A stretch of DNA of 47,307 bases from Kitasatospora phosalacinea (GTDB taxonomy: Bacteria; Actinomycetota; Actinomycetes; Streptomycetales; Streptomycetaceae), in contig NZ_JNYE01000061.1 in NCBI RefSeq assembly GCF_000717185.1, positions 1-47,307 on the forward strand. The letters are read 5' to 3'. Positions 1 through 10,100 of the stretch are shown here, piece after piece. Position 1 is the first letter of the stretch, and each line of letters begins with the position of its first letter. The notes beneath the pieces are model-generated. The model searched no databases. It was not told where the DNA came from and worked only from the letters and a program-made list of their open reading frames with translations. The position numbers and the translations under genes are program-made.

Positions 1-1032
1 GCACAGACCGAACAGGATCGCGAAGCCGGCCGCGCACCAGTACGCCGCCGTCGAGTACACCCGGGTCGCCGCCATCACGCCGATGTTCTCCGCGTACGTC
101 GTCGTCGCCGGGCCGCCCACCGCGGTGGAGAGCACCGTCGCCGCGCCGTCCGCCATGATCGCGGTGCCCATCCGGTCGTCCAGCGGGTCGCCCGTCATCT
201 CGGAGACCGCCTTCACGTGCCCGGCGTTCTCCGCGATCAGCGCCACCACCACCGGCAGCGCGACCAGGACCGCGGACGCCGAGAAGCTCGGCGCGTGCAG
301 GGACGGCAGGCCGATCCAGTCCGCCCTGCCGACGCCCGACAGGTCCAGGCGCCAGTGCTCGGTGGCCGCGCCGCCGCCCACCGGCGAGTCGATCCGCCCG
401 AAGACCCGGTCGAACAGCCACGACACCGCGTACCCGAACACCAGCCCCAGGAAGATCGCGATCCGCGACCAGAACCCGCGCAGCACGACGAGCGCGAGCG
501 CCGTGAACGCCATCACCAGCAGCGCCGTCCACTGGTCCTGCGGCCAGTACGTCCCCGCCGCGACCGGCGCCAGGTTGAAGCCGATCAGCATCACCACCGC
601 ACCCGTCACCACCGGCGGCAGCACCGCGTGGATCACCTTCGCCCCGAACCCCTGCACCACCGCCCCGCACGCCGCCAGCACCGCACCCACCACCAGCAGC
701 GCACCCGTCAGCGTCGCCGCGTCCCCGCCCTGCGTCTTGATCACCGCCGCCACGCCGACGAACGACAGGCTGGAGCCCAGGTAGGACGGGATCCGCCCCT
801 GCGTCACCAGCAGGAAGAACACCGTCGCCACACCCGACACCATCACCGCGAGGTTCGGGTCCAGCCCCATCAAAATTGGGGCAACAAAAGTTGCCCCAAA
901 CATAGCCACCACGTGCTGCGCCCCGAGCCCGACCGTCCGCCCCCACGCCAACCGCTCGTCCGGCCGCACCACCGCCCCGGGCCGCGGCGCCCGCCCGTCC
1001 CCGTGCAGCTTCCACCCGAACCCGACCTTCAT
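1..1032 (-). CDS. NCS2-family uracil/xanthine permease, 3' end outside window
   Basis: This is an inner-membrane nucleobase:cation symporter of the NCS2 (UraA/SLC23) family, importing uracil or a related base. The frame is open from the ATG at 1032 to the window edge, giving 344 residues of a protein usually about 430-470 long. A hydrophilic N-terminus of about 35 residues is followed by alternating hydrophobic segments. The family signature QGRIPSYLGSSLSF is present, and so is the ENAGH motif that lines the substrate site. A GGGAG sequence lies just upstream of the ATG. One short block of codons (about 870-905) is unusually AT-rich and forms a perfect hairpin, listed separately. The first 50 codons are duplicated at 2798-2965. 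Substrate choice within the family cannot be fixed from the sequence. Confidence 0.9.
   Translation of the reverse strand, partial: MKVGFGWKLHGDGRAPRPGAVVRPDERLAWGRTVGLGAQHVVAMFGATFVAPILMGLDPNLAVMVSGVATVFFLLVTQGRIPSYLGSSLSFVGVAAVIKTQGGDAATLTGALLVVGAVLAACGAVVQGFGAKVIHAVLPPVVTGAVVMLIGFNLAPVAAGTYWPQDQWTALLVMAFTALALVVLRGFWSRIAIFLGLVFGYAVSWLFDRVFGRIDSPVGGGAATEHWRLDLSGVGRADWIGLPSLHAPSFSASAVLVALPVVVALIAENAGHVKAVSEMTGDPLDDRMGTAIMADGAATVLSTAVGGPATTTYAENIGVMAATRVYSTAAYWCAAGFAILFGLC
876..899. other. Perfect 10-bp hairpin inside permease codons
   Basis: TTGGGGCAAC and GTTGCCCCAA flank a 4-nt AAAA loop within the coding region of the permease. The codons used (TTT, ACT, GTT, ATT) are AT-rich and unlike the rest of the gene. 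The truncated permease copy has the equivalent hairpin at 2811-2830 with one covarying pair (A-T here, G-C there). Its role is unknown. Confidence 0.6.
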
Positions 1033-1392
1033 GCCGCTCCCTGTTCCACTCGACTGAACCACCCCGGCGCCGAGCTCCGGGGCCGTACGCTAACCGCACC
1101 ATGATCCCCCGGCCGCAGAGCAGGCCGTTTGAAGAAGCTCCGATGTCGGAAACCGCGCTTGAAGAAGCGCACGCTACTTCGGCCAGGACGGGAGCCACCG
1201 GCCCCCTTGGAGGGATAGCAGCCGGCGCTACTGAGTGGTGGTGCGGTCGACGTCCATCGCCCGCACCACCGAGGCCACCGGTCAACGGCGCCGAACCCGC
1301 TGGCCTCTGCGTGGGCGTCAGCGGACTCCGCAGATCGCCAGCGGTCCGTATGGAGGGAGAAGCCGTTCGAAGCACTGCCGGGCACGACCTGA
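1033..1392. other. Upstream region of permease, no gene seen
   Basis: This stretch lies between the permease start and the left end of the IS. The first 90 bases resemble the sequence upstream of the truncated permease copy (around 2966-3060); both contain ACCATGATCCCCC. No convincing coding pattern was seen on either strand. The permease promoter is presumably here, but no clear -35/-10 pair could be chosen. Confidence 0.5.
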
Positions 1393-1399
1393 GAGGGCG

Positions 1400-1798
1400 T
1401 TAAGTCCGTTTTTGGTAGAGGCCTCGTCCGGGTTGGGTGAGGGTGCCTTGGCGGACGAGTCTGCCGAGACGGCTCCGGGTGATGTTCACCGAGGCTTCGT
1501 CGGTGGGGAGTTCGAGCAGTTCGTGCAACTCACGGGGGCGGAACGGCTGCCCGGGGTGGTCGTTGAAGACGGTCAGGAGCCTTTGGTAGGAGTCCGGTGT
1601 CGCGGCGGTCTGCGGCTCGTTCCCGGGCTGGACGAGACCTTCGACGATCTTGCGCGCGGTCTGCAGCTCCGCGAGGTGCGTCTGGGCCTGGGCGAGGGCT
1701 GCCGCGAGGTCGTCGAGCTGTCGTTGCAGGCTGTCGACGTGCGCGGTGGCCAGGTCCTGCCCGGCTTGGAGCTGGCTGAGGAGTTCGGTGACGTTCAT
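1400..1798 (-). CDS. IS passenger protein: coiled coil plus winged-helix-like C-terminus
   Basis: This 132-residue protein starts MNVTELLSQLQAG and lies wholly inside the IS. Residues about 5-60 form a heptad-rich coiled coil (many Leu, Gln and Ala). Residues about 70-132 look like a small winged-helix fold: an FRPRELHELL helix, a second helix with SRLGRLVRQG, and a basic GLYQKR tail. Its ATG overlaps the transposase stop in an ATGA, so translation is probably coupled to the transposase. The gene stops 7 bp inside the inverted repeat end. It could be a DNA-binding accessory or regulator of transposition. I do not recognise a named family. Confidence 0.7.
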   Translation of the reverse strand: MNVTELLSQLQAGQDLATAHVDSLQRQLDDLAAALAQAQTHLAELQTARKIVEGLVQPGNEPQTAATPDSYQRLLTVFNDHPGQPFRPRELHELLELPTDEASVNITRSRLGRLVRQGTLTQPGRGLYQKRT

Positions 1799-2633
1799 GC
1801 GACGCACTCGGTCTCGCGCCAGGCCGGCGTGGGGGCGGTGAGCCGGCGGGCCATGTTGGCCGTGGTGGCCCAGTAGACGCGGGAGGCGGAGTTCTCGGGC
1901 CGGTGGTCGTACTCGCGCACCAGCCGCCGGTGCAGTATCAGGGTGCCGTTGACCTGCTCGACCACCCACCGCTTGGGTTGCGGCACGAACCCTCGATCCG
2001 CAGGATTGCGGCGCACGACGTCGACCGTGATGCCCAGCAGTGCGCCGTGGATGATCACGGCGTCCTTGAAGCCCTGGTCCACCAGCACCTTCTCCAGGCG
2101 GTTGCCGCAGCGCCCGGCCGCCTGGTCCAGCAGGGCGATACCGGCGGTGTTCTCGTGGGCGGAGGCGGCCAGGACCACCACGCCGATGACCAGGCCCAGT
2201 ACGTCCACGGCCAGCCCGCGCTTGCGACCGGGCGTCTTCTTGGCCGCGTCCAGTCCCGTGGTCCTCTTCGGCACGGCGGCCGCCGCCCGCAGCGTCTGGG
2301 TGTCGATGATCACCAGGGACGGGTCCTCTAATCGGCGGGCCCGCTCGCGCACCTGGCAGCGCAGCAGTTCCTGGATTTGCTGGTCCAGACCATCCTGGCG
2401 CCACAGGGTGAAGTAGTAGAACACCGCCGACCAGGCCGGTAGGTCGTGCGGGAGGTAGCGCCACTGGCAACCGGTCCGGTTCTGGTAGAACAGCGCGTTC
2501 ACGACCTCCCGCAGATCACACGAGCCCGCATCGCCGGTCGCGCCACCCGCCTCTGCTTCCACGACGTGATCACGGGCTCGATCAAGGTCCACTGATCATC
2601 CGTCAGATCACTCGGATACGCACGTCGTCCCAT
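1795..2633 (-). pseudogene. IS5-family DDE transposase, frameshifted near the N-terminus
   Basis: The natural start is the ATG at 2633 (MGRRAYPSDLTDDQW, the usual N-terminus of this family). That frame stops after about 44 codons. The remainder, from DLREVVNALFYQNRTGCQWRY, continues in the -1 frame to the stop at 1795. Aligning by eye to family members puts the shift immediately after SWK, about codon 26. The rest has the DDE-fold landmarks of the family: IDTQ, the AKKTPGRKRG block, VLVDQGFKD and the HRRLVREY region. The likely explanation is a one-base deletion that inactivates it. Some IS5-group elements do use frameshifting, but no obvious slippery heptamer was seen. Confidence 0.8.
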
Positions 2634-2797
2634 AGCCGCCATGGCACCACCCACGATCCGGCAGGCACCCCGGAACTGCAGCCACCCCCACGATCGAGCG
2701 ACGCCAAACCATCAAGAATGGGACTTAACGCCCTCTGAGACCTCGCGCTCTGCCTGGGAACAGTAAAGCGGCGAGTTACTATCGGACTTCGGTCTCA

Positions 2798-2965
2798 TCA
2801 TGCTTCTGCGGGGGCGACGAACGTCGCCCCGAACATCGCCACCACGTGCTGCGCCCCGAGCCCGACCGTCCGCCCCCACGACAGCCGCTCGTCCGGCCGC
2901 ACCACCGCCCCGGGCCGCGGCGCCCGCCCGTCCCCGTGCAGCTTCCACCCGAACCCGACCTTCAT
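2798..2965 (-). pseudogene. Truncated duplicate of the permease 5' end (55 codons)
   Basis: From the ATG at 2965 the protein matches the permease N-terminus almost residue for residue (MKVGFGWKLHGDG through GATFVAP). It then runs into unrelated codons and a stop. Homology ends exactly at the edge of the hairpin at 2811-2830. Upstream sequence is also related to that of the intact gene, but diverged, so this is not a recent duplication. It cannot encode a transporter. Confidence 0.85.
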
Positions 2966-3338
2966 GCCGTTCCCCGCTCCACTCGACCGACCACCCCGAA
3001 GGGGCATCCAGGACCACACGCTGACGCACCATGATCCCCCGCCGGTGCAGACCGCCCGCGGAGGCGCCGGTATCGGCCCCGACACGCCCCGGGCAGCGGG
3101 GCGGACGCCCTCGGCATCCGCGAGAAGGGAAAACCGGTGTCCCGGTGGGAGCACCTGGTCACGGGCTTCACCGCATTCCTCGCCGCCGTCCTCTATGGCG
3201 GATTCGGCTCAGCCGTGAGGCAAGTCCGGGCGTTCCGTCTCGCGGGTAACTCCCCGAGACGGAACGGCCGTTGCGATCTGACGGACGGCACCGGTTCCTG
3301 GCCGCGCCGGAGGGCCCGGGTGGGCTAGACGATGGGGG
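2966..3338. other. Intergenic region, no gene supported
   Basis: The first part is the old upstream region of the truncated permease copy. A short plus-strand frame from 3137 (MSRWEHLVTGFTAFLAAVLYGG) has a hydrophobic run, but no ribosome binding site or family resemblance supports it. No terminator hairpin for the minus-strand gene ending at 3339 was recognised. Confidence 0.4.
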
Positions 3339-6300
3339 TCATGCGAGTTCGGCGGTCGTGAGCCAGCCTCCGGTGAGGGTTTCGCGCGGGCCGAGTTGGA
3401 TGGGGGCCTGCCACTTCTGGTCGGTGTAGTCGGCGCAGTTCCACAGGATGAGGCGGGTGAGGTCGGCGGTGCTGGAGCCCGGTGAGGCGAGGCACTGGTT
3501 GTAGCCGGTGTTGCGCAGGTTGCCGTTGGGGAGGGCTTCCCACCGTTGGCTGGCGGAGCCGGTGCAGGTGGCGATGAGCGCGAGCGGGTTGGAGTTGGCG
3601 GGGTGTTCGATGTCGAGGCACTTGCCGAGCGTGGTGAGGGTGCTGTTGTTCCAGGTCCAGTGCTGGTTGTTGCCGCCGTTGCAGGTGAAGAGGATGACCT
3701 GGGTCTGGGAGTTGGTGACGTCGACGCACTTGTTGCCGATGCCGGTGATGCTGCCGGTGAGTGAGCTGGCGAAGCCGGCGGCGTTGTTGCCGTGCCAGAA
3801 GCGCATGCTGCCGGTGTTGGTGGTGCCGACGAGGTCGATCCTGCCGTCGAGGTCGATGTCACCGGGCGCGGTGAGGGTCGGGAGGGCGGCGGTGTCCCAG
3901 CCGATGGTGCCGATGGCGACGCGGGTGCTGCCCATGCCGAGGCCGACAGGTCCGTTGGTGGCGGAGTAGGGGTACATCCGCAGTCCGTCGGTGGTGGAGG
4001 TCTTGTTGCGGGCGATCAGGTCGGGGTTGCCGTCGCCGGTCAGGTCGGTGGCGCGCAGGATCTGCATGCTGTTCCAGCCGCTGATGCCGATCTCCTGGGG
4101 CTGGCTGAAGGTGCAGTCGCCTTCGGTCGTGCAGGGTCGGCCGTAGACGGCGTAGAGCTTGTCGGTGGCGACGACGAGCAGGTCGGGGTTACCGTCCTTG
4201 GCGGTGTCGGTGGGCGAGGTGCCGATGTCGCCCGCGGTGGCGAGTTGGGTGACGTCGTTCCAGCCGAAGGCGGCGCCGCCGACCTTGGGGTCGGTGACCG
4301 GGGTGCCGAGGGTGCTCTGGAAGCGCACGGCTCCCGCTTCGGGGCCGCCGCCGTCGTTGGCGTAGAGGTAGAGCGTGCGCAGCGCGGGGTCGTTGGAGAT
4401 GTCGGGCTGGAGGGCCAGGACGTCCTCGGTGCCGTCGTCCCAGCTCTGGCGCGGTTGGCCGGCGGGCGGGGTGTCGGCGATGCCGTCGTTGACGAAGTCG
4501 CCGCCGCGGGCGATCAGCGCGTTCGTCCACGGCGGCAGGTCGGCGCTCAGCGGGTCGGTGTTGCGGGTGAAGCCGGTGGTGACGAGGGTGGTGGCGGGGT
4601 CGATGGAGGCGGTGCCCTTGTAGAGGTAGAGCTTCTCCTCGTCGTTCGCGGTGCCGATGAGGTCGACGTAACCGTCGTTGTCGAGGTCGCCGGGGACCTT
4701 GGGGGCGTTGGCCGGGCGCACGGGGTAGAAGCGGTAGGCGGTGGTGGAGGAGCGGTTGCCGGCGGTGTCGACGCCGACCGCGTAGAGCGTGTGCAGTCCG
4801 GCGCTCATGGGCTTGAACTCCGGGAGCGTCACCTTGGCCCCGGCGGTGGTGCTGACGGTCTGGCCGAGGGCGTCGCTGTCGTACGAGTAGCGGTAGCCGA
4901 CGATGTCGGGGTCGCCCCTGCCGTCGAGCGTGAACTTGGTGGCGGTGCCGGCGGGTGCGCCGAACTGCTGCTGCGGGTACTCGGGGGACGCGGCCAGTGG
5001 CGGGTACTTGGGGCCGACCGGGTCGACCTTGAAGTGGCAGGGCGTGGCGGGCACGCTGGGCGAAGCGTCGGAGCCGTCTTCTGCCCGGACCTGCCAGCGG
5101 AGGCTGACGGGGCGGTCAGTGGGGATGAGGTTGCTCGGAACGGCGAAGCTGACGGGTGTTCCGCTGTTGACGAAGCCGGACGTCCATTCGGTCAGTTGGG
5201 CGTTGGTGTCGGCGTTGGTGAGCCAGAAGTGGGCCCGGACCTGGTCGCCCTGCGGGTCGCTGACGGTCGCCTGCAGCTGGATCGGGTTGGTGGCGGTGGT
5301 CGCCCCTAGGGTTGTCGCGCCGGCCGCGGTGGTCGCGCAGGCGGTGTACGGGTTGGTGCCGTAGTTGGTGGGGCTGTTGGGCGGGTAGTTGTAGGTGACG
5401 ACCAGCCGGGGGTTGTTGTCGAACTTCTTCCAGGCGTAGGTGTCGTTCTCGTCGCTGGCGCGCAGGCCGAGGGTGAGGTTGGACGACTGGGCCTGGACGG
5501 CGGCCGCGACGGCGTTCCAGGCGTTGAACTTGACCCAGTCGTCGCCGCAGCCCTTGCTCTCGTTGCCGTGGGCCACGTCCTGGGTGTCCGAACGGCCGAT
5601 CCAGCCGGGCTGGTTGTTCCAGGTGGTCGAGGAGTTGATCGCGCCGGTCCACCAGAGTTCGACGGGGCGCGCACTGCAGCTCCAGGAGTGGGTTTCGACG
5701 ATCTCGAACCTGGCGTCCGTGACGTGGACGCCGGGCCGGGTGAAGGCCCAGGTGTCCATCTGGAAGAACGAGCGGCTGGTCATGCCGTCCTCGGTCTCGT
5801 GGCCGACGCGGGCGATGTCGTTGGCGTTCCAGTAGGGCTGGTTGGGGAACGCCTTCTCCACCCGGGTCCAGACCTGCCGCCCGAAGGCGGTGACGGAGGG
5901 GTCGATCACGAGCGGGAACTCGGTGTCGGCGGCGGTCAGCAGGCTCTGGTCCGGTGTGACCTCCAGGGTGGTGCCGGCGACGGTCATCGGCACGGGGGCG
6001 GTCCGGTCGGTGGGGTCCGGTGCCTGCTCCGCGGGGATGCCGGTCAGCTCCGGAGGGGTGGTGGTGTCGCCCTCCGCGGATGCGGCCACGGCTGCCGTGG
6101 AGGTTGCTGCGGAGGGATCGGTGGAGGGATCGGCGGCACCGGAGTCACCGCGGGAGTCCCACATCAGGGCGCCCGGTCCCGCCCAGACGGTGGCGCCCGA
6201 GGCGTCCGTGACCTGCAGCCCGCCGGTGGGGCCGGTGGAGACCTGGACGTTCTGGGTGTTCAGGTCGAACTTGAGGGAGGCCAGTTTCGGGTCGAGCGCG

Positions 6301-6848
6301 GCCTGACGTGTCTTCACGACCAGGACCTGGGTGTAGCCGTCGCCGGTGGCGGTGACCTTGAGGTCGACGTCGGGCAGGACCGCGTAGGTGGCGGTGGGGC
6401 CGTCGAGGGTGGGGGCGGGCAGGGGCTCGGGCCAGTCGATGCTCAGTTTCCGCGGGCCCTTGGCGAGGGTGATCAGGGGAGCCGATCCGCCGTTGGAGAA
6501 GGACACGTCGACGGTGGACACGGCAGGTTTCACCGTTCCGTCGCCTGCGGCCTCCAACGTAGCGTCGATCGGCGCCCACTCTCCCCCCTTGCGGGCCCGG
6601 ACAGGTCGCAGGTGCTGGGTGAGCGTATGGCTGCCGTCGGGGTTGACGACCTGCTCGCTGGTCTCGGTGCGCGCGTTGAGGATCTCGACCGGCTGCCCGG
6701 TCGCCGCGGCGCGCTGTTGGGCGCTCTGCTCCTCGGTCGAACTGTCGGCAGCCAGGACGGGTGCCGCGGGAAGCGTCAGAAGGGCGAGCAGCAAGCCGCT
6801 CGCCGTGAGCGCGGATATCGGCTTCCCATTTCTTCTCGTGAATCTCAT
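3339..6848 (-). CDS. Secreted DNRLRE / FG-GAP / ricin-B lectin protein
   Basis: This 1169-residue exported protein has a Sec signal peptide at residues 1-33 (basic start, hydrophobic core, VLA cleavage site). Residues about 325-490 form a DNRLRE-type carbohydrate-binding domain (QVWTRVEKAFPNQPYWN, SFFQMDTWAF). An Ig/fibronectin-like stretch follows, then FG-GAP/VCBS-like repeats with Ca-binding loops such as DLDNDGYVDLIG, DLTGDGNPDLIA and DIDLDGRIDLVG (about 715-1010). A ricin-type beta-trefoil occupies about 1035-1165, with three QxW motifs (NQHW, SQRW, DQKW). The ATG at 6848 was chosen over the one at 6854 because AAGGA sits 6 nt before it. The gene is divergent from the Rhs toxin gene. Such proteins are often found beside Rhs genes in actinomycetes, and a cell-wall or glycan-binding partner role is a guess. 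Confidence 0.9.
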   Translation of the reverse strand: MRFTRRNGKPISALTASGLLLALLTLPAAPVLAADSSTEEQSAQQRAAATGQPVEILNARTETSEQVVNPDGSHTLTQHLRPVRARKGGEWAPIDATLEAAGDGTVKPAVSTVDVSFSNGGSAPLITLAKGPRKLSIDWPEPLPAPTLDGPTATYAVLPDVDLKVTATGDGYTQVLVVKTRQAALDPKLASLKFDLNTQNVQVSTGPTGGLQVTDASGATVWAGPGALMWDSRGDSGAADPSTDPSAATSTAAVAASAEGDTTTPPELTGIPAEQAPDPTDRTAPVPMTVAGTTLEVTPDQSLLTAADTEFPLVIDPSVTAFGRQVWTRVEKAFPNQPYWNANDIARVGHETEDGMTSRSFFQMDTWAFTRPGVHVTDARFEIVETHSWSCSARPVELWWTGAINSSTTWNNQPGWIGRSDTQDVAHGNESKGCGDDWVKFNAWNAVAAAVQAQSSNLTLGLRASDENDTYAWKKFDNNPRLVVTYNYPPNSPTNYGTNPYTACATTAAGATTLGATTATNPIQLQATVSDPQGDQVRAHFWLTNADTNAQLTEWTSGFVNSGTPVSFAVPSNLIPTDRPVSLRWQVRAEDGSDASPSVPATPCHFKVDPVGPKYPPLAASPEYPQQQFGAPAGTATKFTLDGRGDPDIVGYRYSYDSDALGQTVSTTAGAKVTLPEFKPMSAGLHTLYAVGVDTAGNRSSTTAYRFYPVRPANAPKVPGDLDNDGYVDLIGTANDEEKLYLYKGTASIDPATTLVTTGFTRNTDPLSADLPPWTNALIARGGDFVNDGIADTPPAGQPRQSWDDGTEDVLALQPDISNDPALRTLYLYANDGGGPEAGAVRFQSTLGTPVTDPKVGGAAFGWNDVTQLATAGDIGTSPTDTAKDGNPDLLVVATDKLYAVYGRPCTTEGDCTFSQPQEIGISGWNSMQILRATDLTGDGNPDLIARNKTSTTDGLRMYPYSATNGPVGLGMGSTRVAIGTIGWDTAALPTLTAPGDIDLDGRIDLVGTTNTGSMRFWHGNNAAGFASSLTGSITGIGNKCVDVTNSQTQVILFTCNGGNNQHWTWNNSTLTTLGKCLDIEHPANSNPLALIATCTGSASQRWEALPNGNLRNTGYNQCLASPGSSTADLTRLILWNCADYTDQKWQAPIQLGPRETLTGGWLTTAELA

Positions 6849-7169
6849 GCACATTCCTTATGAGAAATACGGGTGACTGCGGCCAGAGTACTAGTGCCCC
6901 CCGTCAGGCCATGCGCGAATATGAGCAGGAGAACTTTTATGCAGATTGGTGGGCCGGGCTCCCAAAGCTGGCGACCCATGACCTTCTGTCAGCCGGTGCC
7001 CGCATTCGCAGGGGGCATGACGCTATGTCAGTTTTGCGTGAGATCATGCCAACTTGCCTGGCATTGGCTTGAGTTGGATGCATGTGGGGACCGCGGTCTT
7101 TTACCTTTCCAAGAGGAAAGAAGGACTGATAGATTCCATCGGCCGCTAATCCGTCTGGGGGGTGCAGAC
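6849..7169. promoter_or_regulatory. Divergent promoter region of lectin and Rhs genes
   Basis: This is 321 bp between two divergent starts, noticeably more AT-rich than its flanks, and it should hold both promoters. No -35/-10 pair was convincing enough to place. The Rhs frame is open upstream through this region, but that part has no coding character. Confidence 0.5.
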
Positions 7170-10100
7170 ATGCCCGGGTCCGCCATGAGGACGTACCGGA
7201 AATCTGGGATATCGGGGGCACCATTGCGCCACCGAAGACTGGCGACTCTTGCGTCGTCGGTCGTTCTGGCACTGGGCGTTTCACTTCTTTCCCCGGTTCC
7301 GTCCCTGGCCGAACAGTCGGCCAAGGCCCGTGAGCTGCAGCAGGACCGGCCGCTCAAGGGCAGCCCCATCGCCTCGAAGCCGTTCGACGCCGCACGGCTG
7401 GCTGAGAACAGGTGGCCGGGGGCCTCGTCCGTGCAGTGGCCTGACGCCCGGTCGGCCGAGGTGGACCTGCAGACTGCAGCAAGCCCTGCCCCGGGGGCGC
7501 GGCCGGTCGCGTCGCAGGCCGGATCGCTGCCGGTGCGGATCTCCGCGCCGCAGGCCGGGGGCGCGGTCAAGGCCCAGGTCTCCAAGGTCAAGGTCACGAT
7601 GGCCGACCGCTCGGCGACCGAGCGGGCCGGCGTCCACGGTGTCCTGTTCGGGGTGTCGCGCACCGACGGCGCCGCGGCGGCGGGCCGGGTGGCGGCCGAG
7701 GTCGACTACTCGTCCTTCAAGGACGCCTACGGCGGCGACTGGGCGTCACGGCTGACGCTGGTCGAGCTTCCCGCGTGCGCCCTCACCACACCGGAGTTGG
7801 CCGAGTGCCGCACCCGCACGCCGCTCAAGTCGTCCAACTCGGTGGCGCAGTCGAAGCTGAGCGCCGAGGTCGACCTCGCGGCAGCGACGGAAGCCCCTGC
7901 CGCGGACGGCGGTTCCCGTGCGGCGGCCTCCGCGGGTTCCGGTGTGATGCTGCTGGCGGCGGAGGCAGCCCCAGCGGGCCCCGGCGGCACGTACAGCGCC
8001 ACCTCGCTGGCGCCGTCCGGCTCGTGGCAGTCCGGCGGGTCGGCGGGTGACTTCACCTACTCGTACCCGTTCGAGATGCCGCCCTCGCTCGGCGGCCCCT
8101 CCCCGCAGGTCGGGCTGACGTACTCCTCCGGATCGGTGGACGGCCGCACGGCCGCCACCAACAGCCAGGCCTCCACGGTCGGTGACGGCTGGGAACTGGG
8201 CACCGGCGGCTACGTCGAGCGCCGCTACAGGCAGTGCGCCGACGACAAGGGCAAGAACCCCGCCGGGCAGAGCCCGAACAACACCGCCGACACCGGCGAC
8301 CTGTGCTACGCCGGTCCGGTCGTGGCGATGTCGCTGAACGGGCGCACCACCGAACTCGTCCTGGACGACGCCACGCAGAAGTGGAAGCCCGCGAGCGACG
8401 ACGGATCGAGCGTCGAGCTCAAGTCCGGCGCGGCCAACGGCGCCTACGGCGGCGAGCACTGGGTCGTCACCACCACCGACGGCACCCGCTACACCTTCGG
8501 CGCGGGCCGCCTGCCGGGGTGGGCCTCCGGGAAGCGCGAGACCCAGGCGGTGTTCACCGAGCCCGTCTACGGCAACCACCCGGGCGAACCGTGCCACGCG
8601 GCCACCTACGCCGCCTCCCAGTGCGCGAACCTCGCCTGGCGGTGGAACCTCGACTTGGTCGAGGACGTGCACGGCAGCGCCATGTCGTACTACTACGCGG
8701 CCGAGACCAACAGCTACGCGCCCAACATGGGTACCACTCCGTCCTCGTACGTACGCGGCGGCCAGTTGGAGCGGATCGACTACGGGCTGCGCTCCGACAA
8801 CCTCTACGCCACCGCCCCCGCCCAGGTGTTCTTCAGCACCGGCGAGCGCTGCACGGCCGACTGCGGCACCTTCGACTCCGCGCACGCGGCGAACTGGCCC
8901 GACGTGCCGTTCGACCAGGTCTGCTCCACTGCCACCTGCACGCAGCACACGCCGTCCTTCTTCAACCGCAAGCGGCTGACCGGCATCTCCACCCAGGTCT
9001 GGAACGGCACCGCCTACCAGCCGGTCGACAGCTGGGCCCTGGACCAGGAGTTCAAGAGCGCCAACGACGGCTTCGCCCCCGCCCTGTGGCTGAACTCGAT
9101 CACCCGCACCGGCAAGGCCGCCGGCACCGGCATCACCGGAGCGGAGGTCAAGCTCCCGCGCACCACGTTCGTCGGCACGCCCATGGCCAACCGCGTGACC
9201 GGGAGCGCCACCACCGACCAACTGCCCTACCTGGCCCGCCTGCGCATCACCGCCGTCGGCCTCGACACCGGCGGCCAGATCGACGTCACCTACTCCGACC
9301 CCGAGTGCCGCCGCGACGCCCCCGCGGTGATGCCCACCGCGCTCGACCAGAACACCCTGCGCTGCTACCCCGTCCACTGGACGCCCCCGCAGTCCCAGAT
9401 CGCCGCCGACGACTTCTTCCACAAGTACGTCGTCCGCCAGGTCACCGAGACCGACCGCCTCGTCGGCGCCAGGAGCACCACCGTCCGCTACGAGTACCTC
9501 GGCGGCGCCGCCTGGCACTACGACACCTCCGAGACCGCCGACGACGCCGACCGCACCTGGAACGACTTCCGCGGCTACGGCCGCGTCCGAACCGTCACCG
9601 GTGACTCCGCGCAGGGCGACAGGGCCACCCGCACCGAGACGGTCTACTTCCGCGGCATGAACGGCGACAAGCTCGCCAACGGCACCCGCAGCGCCTCGGT
9701 CGCCGACTCCCAGGGCGTGGCGATCGCCGACGAGGAGGGCCTCGCCGGGACGCAGCGCGAGACGGTCACCTACTCCGGCGAGAACGGCACCCCGACCGGC
9801 AGCGTCTCCACCGAGCCCTACCGATCCGCCCCCACCGCCACCCGCAACCGCCCCGGCGCCCCGGGGGCGCTGAACGCCTACCAGCGCGACACCGCCAGGA
9901 CCGTCTCGTACACCCTGACCACCACCAGCTCCGCCGGCGCCACCGCCTGGCAGCGCACCGAACTGTCCAAGTCCTTCGACAGCCTCGGCCGCACCACCCA
10001 GGTCAACGACGAGGGCGACCCGACCCGCTCGGACGACGACTCCTGCACCCGCTTCTGGTTCACCGACTCCAGCGGCCGCATCAAGGACAAGCCCTACCGC

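Larger units (their letters stand above)
1393..2735 (-). mobile_element. IS5-family insertion sequence with 15-bp terminal inverted repeats
   Basis: The left end reads GAGGGCGTTAAGTCC at 1393-1407 and the exact reverse complement lies at 2721-2735. Both ends are flanked by TGA, consistent with the 3-bp TNA target duplication of the IS1031/IS427 groups of IS5. The element is 1343 bp and holds a frameshifted transposase and a second gene. Its insertion lies between the intact permease and a truncated permease copy, so it may have taken part in the rearrangement that made the duplicate. Confidence 0.85.

Noticed and set aside
83..1104. Plus-strand frames over the permease
   Set aside because: They are antisense to a recognisable NCS2 transporter.
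1795..2633. Programmed frameshift in the IS transposase
   Set aside because: No slippery heptamer was seen at the shift; a one-base deletion is simpler, so it is listed as a pseudogene.
3137..3328. Possible 63-residue membrane peptide
   Set aside because: A hydrophobic stretch exists, but there is no ribosome binding site, the C-terminus is non-protein-like and no family is recognised.
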